This document shows, piece after piece, positions 45,795-53,894 of a DNA stretch of 64,000 nucleotides; positions within the stretch are counted from its first letter, which is position 1, and every line of letters begins with the position of its first letter. The position numbers and the translations under genes were made by a program. The notes under the pieces are model-generated. The model was not told the DNA's origin and did no database searches. It was given only the letters and a program-made list of their open reading frames with translations. The stretch comes from Dactylosporangium sp040605635 (GTDB lineage: Bacteria; Actinomycetota; Actinomycetes; Mycobacteriales; Micromonosporaceae), in assembly GCF_040605635.1 (NCBI RefSeq), contig NZ_JBEXDG010000027.1, positions 1-64,000 of the forward strand, in the 5' to 3' direction.

Positions 45795-46458
45795 CGTCCG
45801 CGACTGGGACGGCTACGCCGAGCGCTGGGCGGCGGCGCACGGCGGCTATGACCCTCGGTCCGCGACACCGCTCGTGCGGGGCTGGCTGCGCATGTCGTAC
45901 GAACTGGGCGCCGTCCTGGTCCGGACCGGGGTGCGCAGTCCGAACGCTGTGACCGTCCTTGGCCTGCTGTTCTCCATCGCCGTGCCGCTCGCGGTGGCGG
46001 GCGGCCGCGGCTGGGCGTTCGCCGGGGCGGTCCTGGTGCTGCTGTCAGCGGTCGCGGACACCGTCGACGGCGTCCTGGCCGTGGTCACCGGCAGGGCGAG
46101 CCGCCTCGGCCAGGTCTACGACTCCGCCGCCGACCGCGTCGCCGAGGCCTGCTGGCTCGTGGCGCTGGTCCTCCTCGGCGGCCCCGCCTGGCTCGCCGTG
46201 GCCTGCGGCGGCGTGATGTGGCTGCACGAGTACGTCCGTGCCCGGGCCACCGTCGCCGGCATGTCCGACATCGGCACCGTCACCGTCGCGGAACGCCCGA
46301 CCCGAGTCCTCGTCACGATCTTCGGCCTCCTCGCGATCGCCGCCGTCGCGGGCCACTGGCAGGACGCCACGGTCCTCGCCGTGCTCATCGCCATGGCCGC
46401 CCTGACCGCCGCCGGATTCGCCCAGCTCATCGCCGGCGTCCGCCGCGCCCTGTCCTGA
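45775..46458 (+). CDS. CDP-alcohol phosphatidyltransferase family protein
   Basis: A 227-residue membrane enzyme that should displace CMP from a CDP-alcohol. The signature is D-T-V-D-G-x2-A-V-x8-G-x3-D-x3-D (ADTVDGVLAVVTGRASRLGQVYDSAADR); Val replaces the usual Arg after Ala, while all four metal-binding/catalytic Asp are kept. About five hydrophobic helices. GTG 45775 lies in the end of metF. The substrate may be a phospholipid head group or an inositol-type alcohol. Confidence 0.85.
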   Translation: MSARAPDVRDWDGYAERWAAAHGGYDPRSATPLVRGWLRMSYELGAVLVRTGVRSPNAVTVLGLLFSIAVPLAVAGGRGWAFAGAVLVLLSAVADTVDGVLAVVTGRASRLGQVYDSAADRVAEACWLVALVLLGGPAWLAVACGGVMWLHEYVRARATVAGMSDIGTVTVAERPTRVLVTIFGLLAIAAVAGHWQDATVLAVLIAMAALTAAGFAQLIAGVRRALS

Positions 46459-46466
46459 ACAGCGCC

Positions 46467-46512
46467 GACACCGGCCGCCGCCGACACCGGCCGCCGCCGA
46501 CACCGGCCGCCG
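46467..46512. repeat. 16-bp tandem repeat, about 3 copies
   Basis: GACACCGGCCGCCGCC at 46467 and 46483, and a shorter third copy from 46499. The rest of the gap to 46809 carries degenerate TTCAGCGGCGC-like and GGAGCCGAT-like repeats and no gene I can support. Confidence 0.65.
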
Positions 46513-46809
46513 TGGACCCGGCCGGAGCCGGCGTCGAGCGTGCCGGCGCGGCCGGCCACCCGAGGCCACTGTTGAGCGGTGCCGCTGAGGCCGGCCGCGC
46601 GGAGCCGATGTCGAGTGCCGGCGCGGCGGCCGGACGGGCAGCGCGCCGATGTTCCGCGGCGCCGATCCGACCGGTCGAGGCTCAGTGGAGCCGATCCGGC
46701 CGGCCGGGCGGGGACGATGTTCAGCGGCGCAGGTGTGGTGGCCGGGCGGAGGCGCGTGGAGCGCCCTGATGGGCTGGCGGACGGTGCTGAGCGGCGCCGG
46801 TGAGGGCGG

Positions 46810-48471
46810 CTAGGCGGGGCCGATGCGGTCGGCGACGATCTTTGCGGACAGCATGACCAACGGTAGGCCGCCGCCCGGGTGGACGGAGCCGCCGACCAGG
46901 AACAGGTCGCGGACCGCGCCGCGGGTCGGGGGGCGGAGCAGGCCGGTGAGGCCGTGGCTGGCGGTGCCGTAGATGGCGCCGCCGGGGGAGTGGGTCGAGG
47001 TCTCCAGGTCCGCCGGGGTCAGCACGTCGCGGAACAGCAGGCGGTCGCGGACGTCGGCGCCGCGGGCGGCGAGGATCGACAGGACGTGGTCGGCGTAGGC
47101 GTCGGCGACACCTGGGGCACGCCAGTCGAAGTCGCCGGAGCCCCGCGAGACCGAGCCGGAGCCCTGCGACGACGAGCCAGAACCCTGCGACGACGAGCCA
47201 GAGCCCCGCGAGGCCGAGCCAGAAGCCCGCGAGGACGAGCTCGAATCCCGCGAGAACGCGCCGGAGGCCCGCGAAGACGAGAAAGAGGCCTGCGAGGACC
47301 CACCGGGGGACCGCGAGGCGAGATTCCCGGAGTCGCCGTGCGGTGGGGCGTTGACGAGGACGAACCATGCCTCGTGGCCGGCGGGGCGGGCGGCAGGGTC
47401 GTCGGCGGCGGTGACGAACACGGCTGGGTCGTCCGGAGGGCGGGCCGGAGTGCCGAAGATCGCGTCGAACTCGGCGTCGTAGTCGCGCGGGAAGAACACG
47501 GTGTGATGCGCGAGGTCCGGGGTGGTGCCGCGGACGCCGAGCAGCAGGACGAACCCACCGAGACTGCGCCGCCGCAGGCCGGCCGCGCGGCGCGGCGACG
47601 GGAGCAGGTCGCGGTAGACGTGCAGGGCGTCGGCGTTGGCGACGACCAGGTCGGAGCGGACCGTGGTGCCGCCGGCGAGGACGACCCCGGCGGCCCGGGG
47701 GCCTTCCACGAGGACGGACTCGACCGGCGTGCCGAGGTGGACGGTCACGCCGAGGGCCGCGCACCGGGCGAGCAGCGCGTCGGCGAGCGTTCCGAGGCCG
47801 CCGCGGATGTACCACCCACCGAACGCCAGCTCCGCGTAAGGGATCGCGAGCAGCGCGGCCGGCGCGCGGCGGGGATCGGCGCCGGTGTAGGTGGCGTACC
47901 GGTCCAGCAGCATCCGCAGCCGCGGGTCGCGCAGGTGCCGGCGGCCCAGGCCGCGCAGCGTCTGTCCGGGCGCGATCGCGGCCAGGTCCCGCAGCCGCCA
48001 CGCCAGGCCGGCGAGCTGGAGCGGGTTGTCGACGGGGGCGGTGAGGACGTGCCGCCACGAGGTCTCCCAGACGCGGGCGGCCCGCTGCCACAGCCGCCGC
48101 CAGTCGTCCGCGGCCCCGGCGCCGAACGTGGCCGCGATGCGGTCCTCGAAGCCCGCCCCCGCGCAGGAGTCGAGGGTCGTGCCGTCGGGGAAGCGGTGTC
48201 GTACCAGCGGATCCAGCGCGACCAGGTCGAGCTCCGGAGCGGGGCCGCCGGTGTGCGCGAACAGCTCCGCCGCGACCTGCGGCAGCGTGAACAGGCTGGG
48301 ACCGGTGTCGAACCGGAAGGTGCCGGCGTCGGTGACCCGCTCGTGCCGGCCGAGCTTGCCGCCGGCGGTCGCCGCCTGCTCGAAGACGGTGACCTTGTGC
48401 CCGGCCGCGGCGAGCCTGGCCGCCGTGGCGAGCCCCCCGACCCCGGCACCGATGACGGTCACGGTCGCCAT
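46810..48471 (-). CDS. Carotenoid desaturase (CrtI/CrtD family) with Ser-rich insertion
   Basis: FAD-dependent phytoene-desaturase-like oxidoreductase, 553 residues. FAD motif VIGAGVGGLATAARLAAAGH at the N-terminus, FRFDTGPSLFTLP near 52 and the C-terminal VGGSVHPGGGLPLVMLSAKIVADRI are typical. In this operon with CruF-like and glycosyltransferase genes a 3,4-desaturase (CrtD role) fits better than phytoene desaturation. Residues about 384-444 are an unusual Ser/Gly/Arg tract built from 7-residue units (SGSSSQG, SGSASRG...) inserted into the enzyme. Confidence 0.85.
   Translation of the reverse strand: MATVTVIGAGVGGLATAARLAAAGHKVTVFEQAATAGGKLGRHERVTDAGTFRFDTGPSLFTLPQVAAELFAHTGGPAPELDLVALDPLVRHRFPDGTTLDSCAGAGFEDRIAATFGAGAADDWRRLWQRAARVWETSWRHVLTAPVDNPLQLAGLAWRLRDLAAIAPGQTLRGLGRRHLRDPRLRMLLDRYATYTGADPRRAPAALLAIPYAELAFGGWYIRGGLGTLADALLARCAALGVTVHLGTPVESVLVEGPRAAGVVLAGGTTVRSDLVVANADALHVYRDLLPSPRRAAGLRRRSLGGFVLLLGVRGTTPDLAHHTVFFPRDYDAEFDAIFGTPARPPDDPAVFVTAADDPAARPAGHEAWFVLVNAPPHGDSGNLASRSPGGSSQASFSSSRASGAFSRDSSSSSRASGSASRGSGSSSQGSGSSSQGSGSVSRGSGDFDWRAPGVADAYADHVLSILAARGADVRDRLLFRDVLTPADLETSTHSPGGAIYGTASHGLTGLLRPPTRGAVRDLFLVGGSVHPGGGLPLVMLSAKIVADRIGPA
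47138..47320 (-). repeat. 21-bp minisatellite inside the desaturase gene
   Basis: Imperfect 21-bp units with the core CCCGCGAGGACGAGCCAGA keep the reading frame and encode the Ser/Gly-rich tract. Copy number probably varies between strains. Confidence 0.7.
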
Positions 48472-48496
48472 GCGCGGCGCCCCTGCCGGGTGACGG

Positions 48497-49609
48497 TCAC
48501 GGCCGCCATGTGGGGCGGCCCTTCCAGGTGACCCGGCCGCGCCGGCGGTAGGACCGGGCGACGAGCCAGGCGAACAGCAGCACGGACACGGGATGGGCGA
48601 GGGCGTCCGGCCACGCCCGCCCGCCGGTCGTTCGGGCGCTGACGACCCTCCCGGCGACGCCGAGCAGGTATCCGGCCAGCCCCTGCCAGTAGCCGGCGAC
48701 GAGGGTGAGGGGCAGCAGCACGTACAGGCAGAGCAGCAGCGACACGACGGCGAACGCGCCGGAGGGCGAGCCGAACGACGCCCACAGCGACTTGCTGTAG
48801 CCGTCGACGACCTCGCGCCAGGACGTGTACATGCGGCAGGTCGCCAGGTCGGATCCGTCGGCGAGCGCGATCCTGCCGCCGGAGCGTTTCACCGCGCGGG
48901 CCAGCTCGATGTCCTCCAGGACCTTGTCGCGGACCGCGGCGTGCCCGCCGGCGCGGTCGTATGCGGCACGCCTGACCAGCAGGAACTGCCCGCCGGCCGC
49001 GGCGAGGGACGGACGCGGTGAGCGCTCCATCGCGCGCAGCGGCAGGAACGTCAGCCACGACCACTGCAGCAACGGCTGGACGAGCCGCTCGCCGGCACCG
49101 GTCGCGGTGATTCCCGGGTACGGGCTGAGCAGGTCGGCCCCCGCGTCGCCGAGCATCGCGGCGGCCGCGTCGAGGGCGTCCGGGCGCAGGACCACGTCGG
49201 CGTCGAGGAACACCAGCAGGTCGGCATCGGCGGCGTCGGCGAGCTGCTGGCAGGCGTGGGGCTTGCCGAGCCAGCCCGGTGGCAGCGGTCTGCCGGTCAG
49301 CAGCGTGACCCGGTCGCCGCCGATCGACCTGACCAGGTCGGGGGTGCCGTCGGTGGAGCCGTCGTCGAGGACCAGCAGTCGCGGCGCGCCGTCCAGCGCG
49401 AGCAGCGCACGCAGGCACGGCTCGACCCGCTCCACCTCGTCCCGCAACGGCAGCAGCACCGCCGCCGCCGGAGCGGCGACAGGAGAAGCGGCGGCGCGAG
49501 CGGCGAGGAGCGGGGCGCCCGGCGGCCGGCGGAGCAACCGTGCGTTGATCAGCGTGTGCACCGTCAGCGCGAGCACCACCGCGGTCAGCGCGAGCACCAC
49601 CGACGTCAT
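48497..49609 (-). CDS. Family 2 glycosyltransferase of the carotenoid operon
   Basis: A 370-residue membrane glycosyltransferase. An N-terminal helix (SVVLALTAVVLALTVHTLI) precedes the GT-A domain: AAVLLPLRDEVERVEPCL, VLDDGSTDGT, VFLDADVVLRPDAL, and EDIELARAVKRSGG near 235. Hydrophobic helices near the C-terminus anchor it. It resembles CruC/CrtQ-type enzymes that glucosylate a carotenoid hydroxyl, consistent with neighbours. ATG 49609 overlaps the upstream stop (ATGA); GTG 49624 is possible. Confidence 0.84.
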   Translation of the reverse strand: MTSVVLALTAVVLALTVHTLINARLLRRPPGAPLLAARAAASPVAAPAAAVLLPLRDEVERVEPCLRALLALDGAPRLLVLDDGSTDGTPDLVRSIGGDRVTLLTGRPLPPGWLGKPHACQQLADAADADLLVFLDADVVLRPDALDAAAAMLGDAGADLLSPYPGITATGAGERLVQPLLQWSWLTFLPLRAMERSPRPSLAAAGGQFLLVRRAAYDRAGGHAAVRDKVLEDIELARAVKRSGGRIALADGSDLATCRMYTSWREVVDGYSKSLWASFGSPSGAFAVVSLLLCLYVLLPLTLVAGYWQGLAGYLLGVAGRVVSARTTGGRAWPDALAHPVSVLLFAWLVARSYRRRGRVTWKGRPTWRP

Positions 49610-50343
49610 GATCGTGAGCGCCACAGGGTCACCGCCAAGGGGACCGCCACGAGGCCCATGCCCAGGGCGCCCCACGCCGCCGACGCCGGCATGCCGAGGA
49701 ACACCGCGTGCGCGAGGATGCTGGAGCCGTACGTCCACAGGTACAGCGCGTGCATCGGCCGGTCGTCGCCGTCACCGTCGGGCACCATGAGGGTGAGCGC
49801 CGCCGCCAGGACCCACGCGACCAGCAGCCAACCGAGATAGTTGGTCAACGGGATGCCGGGGACGCCCGGCAGGGTCGCTCCGGGTGCCTCCCACCGCCAG
49901 TGGCCCTCGGCGACCATCTGCGGGTCGAGGAAGAGGTCCCACGCGGCCAGGCCCACCCCGGCGGCGCCCGCCCGCAGCCACGGCCGGCCGGTGAGTCGGG
50001 CGGCGGCGAGCCACGCGGGCCACGCCATCCACGTCCATGCGAGGGGGATCACCAGTGGCACGCCCAGCAGCCTGGGCCCAAGCGAACCGGCGTAGTCGTA
50101 GTCGCCGAAGGGGAAGCCCGTCGACCTGCCGGCCGCTTCGACCGCGAACCCGCCGCCGGTGGTGACGAGGACGAGCACGGCGGCGGCGCGCGGCCCCCGG
50201 GACAACCAGGCGTGCCCGACGGACAGCACGTAGCCGGTCACGACGGTGGCAATGGTGAGCGCCGCCCGGGTGTCTCCGTGCACCAGCGGATAGGCGATCT
50301 CGGTGAGGACGAGCGCCGCCAGCAGCGCCCAGAGCGCCTTCAC
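49606..50343 (-). CDS. cruF: Carotenoid 1,2-hydratase, CruF-like
   Basis: A 245-residue, seven-helix membrane protein of the CruF (DUF422) family, which adds water to the psi end of a carotenoid, giving a tertiary hydroxyl that can be glycosylated. Diagnostic segments: GHAWLSRGPRAA, EAAGRSTGFPFGDYDYAGSLGPRLLGVPLVIPLAWTWMAWPAW, AAWDLFLDPQMVAEGHWRWE and IPLTNYLGWLLVA. GTG 50343 overlaps the upstream stop (GTGA). Confidence 0.86.
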   Translation of the reverse strand: MKALWALLAALVLTEIAYPLVHGDTRAALTIATVVTGYVLSVGHAWLSRGPRAAAVLVLVTTGGGFAVEAAGRSTGFPFGDYDYAGSLGPRLLGVPLVIPLAWTWMAWPAWLAAARLTGRPWLRAGAAGVGLAAWDLFLDPQMVAEGHWRWEAPGATLPGVPGIPLTNYLGWLLVAWVLAAALTLMVPDGDGDDRPMHALYLWTYGSSILAHAVFLGMPASAAWGALGMGLVAVPLAVTLWRSRS

Positions 50344-50876
50344 AGCGGGAGTTGCCGGCCGAGGACGGCGAACGGGCGGTCGTCGCCCGGGAAGTTGAAG
50401 TGCCGCAGGACGTCGACGAAGCCGAACCGCCGGTAGAGCCGCCAGGCGCGCGACGTCGCCTCGGGCGCCTCGGGCGTGGACAGCAGCGCAGTCTGCTGCG
50501 GCGCGTTGGTGAGCAGGTCGTGCAGCTGGCGGGCGCCGATGCCGTGACCCTGCGCGTGCGGGCGGACGTGCAGCTCGACGAGCTCGAAGCAGTCGCCGAG
50601 CCAGAACTTGCGGTGCTCGCGGCGCAGCGCGTTGCGCACCTGGTCGTGCCACCACTGCCCGGACGCGCCGCGGTAGCCATAGCCGAAGCCGAGCAGGTTG
50701 TCGTCGTCGTCGAGGGTCGCGACGGCCTGGAACGACTCGCGCCGGGTGTGCCCGGCCACATAGCCGCGCCGGGTCTGCAGGAGCTGCACCGAATAGCCCA
50801 TCGCCTCCCCATAGACGGCGATGACGTCGTCGAGCCGCGCGAGGAGGTCGTCCCCGCGCCACCGCACGAGCCTCAC
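50340..50876 (-). CDS. GNAT-family N-acetyltransferase
   Basis: A 178-residue acetyltransferase. Acetyl-CoA-binding motif A is VELHVRPHAQGHGIGARQLHDLL (R/Q-x-x-G-x-G/A). The C-terminal SRAWRLYRRFGFVDVLRHFNFPGD is motif B. GTG 50876 forms a GTGA overlap with the upstream gene and is therefore preferred over the longer frame start at 50891. Why an acetyltransferase lies in a carotenoid operon is unclear; it may have an unrelated amine substrate. Confidence 0.85.
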   Translation of the reverse strand: MRLVRWRGDDLLARLDDVIAVYGEAMGYSVQLLQTRRGYVAGHTRRESFQAVATLDDDDNLLGFGYGYRGASGQWWHDQVRNALRREHRKFWLGDCFELVELHVRPHAQGHGIGARQLHDLLTNAPQQTALLSTPEAPEATSRAWRLYRRFGFVDVLRHFNFPGDDRPFAVLGRQLPL

Positions 50877-51526
50877 GGGCTGTCCCTCCAACCGATCACC
50901 TCGCGGTCGCCGGCGACGTCCAGCACACGGAACCGGGCGAACAACTCCTCCGCATACCAGCCCTCGCGGGCCGTGCGGTCCACGACGGCGGCATGCTCGG
51001 GCTGACGGTACGCGAAGCGTATGACATCTGCCGCACTGCGCCAGAGGCTGACCGTGCCCTGGAATCCTACTGGCGCCTCACCGACGCCGAACGCGCAGAT
51101 CATGCCCTCGGCGCCGGGCAGCGCCCGGGAAACGGGATCGATCGCCTTCCAGAACGCGGGCGCCTTGCGGGTCTTCAGCCTGGCCCGGGTCAGGACCGCG
51201 ATCATGCCGGTCCCGGACGGGGGCGCCGCCGGCTCGAACGGCTCCTGCCCGGCCCACGTCCCGCGGCTCGCGACCGGCTCCAGAGTGATGACGCAGCTCG
51301 CGGTCGCGCCGCGCATCGGCGGTGCGACCATGGCGTCGCCGACGATGATCGCCGCCCAGCGGGTCAGGTCGGCCTTGCCCGCGCCGAAGTCGCTGCCCCT
51401 GCCGGTGCCGAGCAGCTTCACGAAGCCCGCCTGGCGGCGCAGCCTCCGCCGGTCGGCGGCCATGCCCCAGAACGCGAGGGGCACCGCGCGCCTGCGGACG
51501 CGCCAGACGTGGAGCCGGACCGTCAC
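50873..51526 (-). CDS. Spheroidene-monooxygenase-like (CrtA family) protein
   Basis: A 217-residue protein resembling CrtA, which oxygenates carbon 2 of acyclic carotenoid ends. Shared features: GSDFGAGKADLTRWA, ARLKTRKAPAFWKAIDPVSRALPGAEGMICAFGVGEAPVGFQGTVSLW, and RFAYRQPEHAAVVDRTAREGWYAEELFARFRVLD. In this setting a 2'-hydroxylase or oxidase is likely. GTG 51526 overlaps the YbaK-like stop (GTGA). Confidence 0.8.
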   Translation of the reverse strand: MTVRLHVWRVRRRAVPLAFWGMAADRRRLRRQAGFVKLLGTGRGSDFGAGKADLTRWAAIIVGDAMVAPPMRGATASCVITLEPVASRGTWAGQEPFEPAAPPSGTGMIAVLTRARLKTRKAPAFWKAIDPVSRALPGAEGMICAFGVGEAPVGFQGTVSLWRSAADVIRFAYRQPEHAAVVDRTAREGWYAEELFARFRVLDVAGDREVIGWRDSP

Positions 51527-52017
51527 GCGACCTCGGCAGGGGTGCCGTCGGTGATGCGGACCAGCTCGTCATACGTGACGGGGAAGACCGACTGGGGGAT
51601 GCCGCCGGCGGCCCACAGCTCGCCATACTGCGCGAGGTCGACGTCGACGAGGGTGCGCACCGGTTTGGGGTGGGCCAGCGGCGACACCCCGCCGATGACC
51701 TGGCCGGTGTGCTCGCGGACGAACTCGGCGCTGGCCCGCCTGACCCTGCTCTTGGCGATGCCGAGCAGCGCGGCGACCTTCCCGACGTCGACGCGGTGCG
51801 CGCCGGACGTGAGGACGAGCAGCGGGTCGCCGTCGGCGTCGAAGATCAGCGAATTGGCGATCTGGCCGACCTCGACGCCGACCGCCGCGGCGGCCGCGGC
51901 GGCGGTGTGCACCGCCTCGGTGAGGATCTTGACCTGGCACGGGGTGCCGTCGGCGGCGCGGGCGCCGGCGGCGTCGAGAGCGTCTTGCATCGCTTGCACG
52001 TTTGGGTGGAGCTGCAT
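51523..52017 (-). CDS. YbaK/aminoacyl-tRNA editing domain protein
   Basis: A 164-residue YbaK/ProX-type deacylase, which hydrolyses mischarged tRNA such as Cys-tRNAPro. IANSLIFDADGDPLLVLTSGAHRVD contains the family's S-L-I-F-x-x-D-G-x-P; VGKVAALLG, GQVIGGVSPLAHP and TLVDVDLAQYGELWAAGG follow. ATG 52017 is 7 bases after a TAGAGT -10 box (52025-52030 on this strand), so it probably heads the carotenoid operon with a leaderless mRNA. The frame is open to 52107. Confidence 0.88.
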   Translation of the reverse strand: MQLHPNVQAMQDALDAAGARAADGTPCQVKILTEAVHTAAAAAAAVGVEVGQIANSLIFDADGDPLLVLTSGAHRVDVGKVAALLGIAKSRVRRASAEFVREHTGQVIGGVSPLAHPKPVRTLVDVDLAQYGELWAAGGIPQSVFPVTYDELVRITDGTPAEVA

Positions 52018-52027
52018 GGCGTCGACT

Positions 52028-52972
52028 CTAGTTCGGGGCACCGACAGTTTCGGGACGGCGCTCGGCCGGCGTCGTCTGGACGCGCGCGGTCTCGGCGAGC
52101 CCGACACCGGCCAGGATCAGGGCGCCGCCGCAGAGCTGCGCGACGTTCAGGTGCTCGTGCAGGACCAGCCAGGCGACGGCGGTGGCGATCACCGGCTCCG
52201 ACATGCCGATGATCCCGACGCTCGTCGGCGGCAGGTGCCGCATCGCCCCGGCGAGCAGCAGGTACGGCGCGATCGACCCGCCGATCACCACGTACAGCAG
52301 CAGTACCCACACCGGGACGCCGTGGGTGGTCACGGTCGTGCGGGCGAAGTCGAAGTCCCACCACGGCCGGACCACCGACCCGGCGAGGGCGGACACCCCG
52401 AACGCGTACGCGGTCAGCGACAGGGTGTCGCGGCTTGCCACACCGTGGGCGCTGAGCAGGTAGTAGACGGCGAGCAGCACGGCGGCGCCGAGTGCGGCGG
52501 CCACCCCGATCCCGTCGAGGCGCAGCTCACCCCAGATCTCCGCGACGCAGGCGAGCCCGGCGAGGCTCGCGGCCAGTCCCACCCACAGCCGCGGCCGCAC
52601 CTTGTGTCCCTGGACGAATCTTGCCCACAGCGCCACCAGTACCGGCGCGGTGTATTCGAACAGCAGGCTGATGCCGACCGGGAGCCGCCCGATCCCCACG
52701 AAATAGAGCATGGGGACGAGGAAGAAACCGGCGAGACCGTACGCCACGAGCATCGGCACCTCGCGGCGGCTGATCCGTAGCCGGGCCGGGCGGAACACCA
52801 GCGCGAGCGCGAACAGTCCCAGCGCGGCCCCGCCGGCCCGCAGCGTGGTGAGCTGCGGTGCGTCGATCCCGGTGCCGGCGGCGAGCTTGGACACGGTGCC
52901 GTTGACGGCGAACAGGGCGCTGCCGGCGAGGACCATCGCGACACCGGCGACGGGTCGGGGCTGGTGGGTCAC
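52028..52972 (-). CDS. EamA-family (DMT) transporter
   Basis: A 314-residue protein with ten hydrophobic segments in two EamA repeats (GVAMVLAGSALFAVNGTVSKLA; GLAASLAGLACVAEIWGELRLDG, LGAAVLLAVYYLLSAHG). It likely exports a metabolite or amino acid. GTG 52972 lies 6 bases after a TACCCT -10-like box (52979-52984). It ends 10 bases before the YbaK start on the same strand, so it may drive some read-through into that operon. Confidence 0.87.
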   Translation of the reverse strand: MTHQPRPVAGVAMVLAGSALFAVNGTVSKLAAGTGIDAPQLTTLRAGGAALGLFALALVFRPARLRISRREVPMLVAYGLAGFFLVPMLYFVGIGRLPVGISLLFEYTAPVLVALWARFVQGHKVRPRLWVGLAASLAGLACVAEIWGELRLDGIGVAAALGAAVLLAVYYLLSAHGVASRDTLSLTAYAFGVSALAGSVVRPWWDFDFARTTVTTHGVPVWVLLLYVVIGGSIAPYLLLAGAMRHLPPTSVGIIGMSEPVIATAVAWLVLHEHLNVAQLCGGALILAGVGLAETARVQTTPAERRPETVGAPN

Positions 52973-53014
52973 CCGCAGAGGGTACAGGTCAGGTGTGGTC
53001 TTGGATTGTGCCCC

Positions 53015-53836
53015 TTACGGCGTGGCGAGCCAGGCGGTCCTGCGTGCCTGGACGGTGAGATCCGGCCGGTTGTGTACGGTGTCGGCCAGCCTTTCCAGGG
53101 CGGCCAGGTCCTCGGGGCCGAGCCTGTCCTCCAGGCCGTGCCGCAGGCGGCGCAGGGTCGCCTGCGCGTAGCGGCCGGCGGCCTCCGGCAGTGGCGGCTT
53201 CAGGTCGATCTCGAAGCGGTGCTGGTCCTCGACGGTGAAGCCGGCGGCGCGCAGCAGCGGGCCCCAGTCGGCGCCGAGGTGCGGCATGTCGGCGGCGCGG
53301 GCCTCGGCGACCGCGGCGTGGCAGCGGGTCTCGAGCTCGTCGCCGGGCAGGAACCGCGGGAACGAGTCCATCTCGAAGGCCACCAGGTGCCCGCCGGGGC
53401 GGATCGCGGCGCGGATGCGGGACAGGCTGGCGACCGGGTCGGCCAGGTGGTGCAGCGAGTTGGCCGCCCACACCAGGTCATTGTGCTGGTTGTCGTGCTG
53501 GTCGTCGTGCTCCGCCGTGTCGAGGTCGGCCTCCACCGTGCGGATCCGGTCGGCGAGTCCCGCGGCGTGGGCCTTGTGCCGCAGGCGGTGCAGCATCTCC
53601 GGCGACACGTCGACGGCGGTGACGGTGGCGCCGGGGAAGCGGCGGGCGAGGGCGAGGGTGCCGGCGCCGGTGCCCGCGCCCAGGTCCAGGACGGTCGAGA
53701 CGGCGCCGGCCCGCTCGTGGACCCAGGCCATGACCTCGGTGAGGTGCTCGTGCAGCACCTCGGCGTCGAGGTCGAGGATCTCGGTGAGGGCCCCGTGGTC
53801 GTGGTTGTGGTGGTGGTTGCCGTGGTCGTGTGCCAT
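53015..53836 (-). CDS. SAM-dependent methyltransferase with His-rich N-terminus
   Basis: A 273-residue class I methyltransferase: motif I VLDLGAGTGAGTLALA near 55, ATVTAVDVSPEMLHRL, and NDLVWAANSLHHLADP near 120. Residues 2-17 (AHDHGNHHHNHDHG) form a His-rich stretch that could bind Zn or Ni. Substrate unknown. ATG 53836 lies 6 bases after TATGGT on this strand, implying a leaderless transcript. It is divergent from the XRE-cupin gene with only 47 bases between starts, so that regulator probably controls it. Confidence 0.85.
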   Translation of the reverse strand: MAHDHGNHHHNHDHGALTEILDLDAEVLHEHLTEVMAWVHERAGAVSTVLDLGAGTGAGTLALARRFPGATVTAVDVSPEMLHRLRHKAHAAGLADRIRTVEADLDTAEHDDQHDNQHNDLVWAANSLHHLADPVASLSRIRAAIRPGGHLVAFEMDSFPRFLPGDELETRCHAAVAEARAADMPHLGADWGPLLRAAGFTVEDQHRFEIDLKPPLPEAAGRYAQATLRRLRHGLEDRLGPEDLAALERLADTVHNRPDLTVQARRTAWLATP

Positions 53837-53842
53837 GGCACG

Positions 53843-53894
53843 ACCATAGCCGGATTTTGCTTCTACGACATATGCTCTTGCGTATGACGCAAGA
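53843..53894. promoter_or_regulatory. Divergent leaderless promoters and start-codon palindrome
   Basis: TATGGT (53843-53848, minus) serves the methyltransferase; TATGCT (53871-53876, plus) lies 7 bases before the XRE start. TCTTGCGT-ATG-ACGCAAGA (53876-53894) is a perfect 8-bp palindrome centred on that ATG, a likely site of autorepression. Confidence 0.6.
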
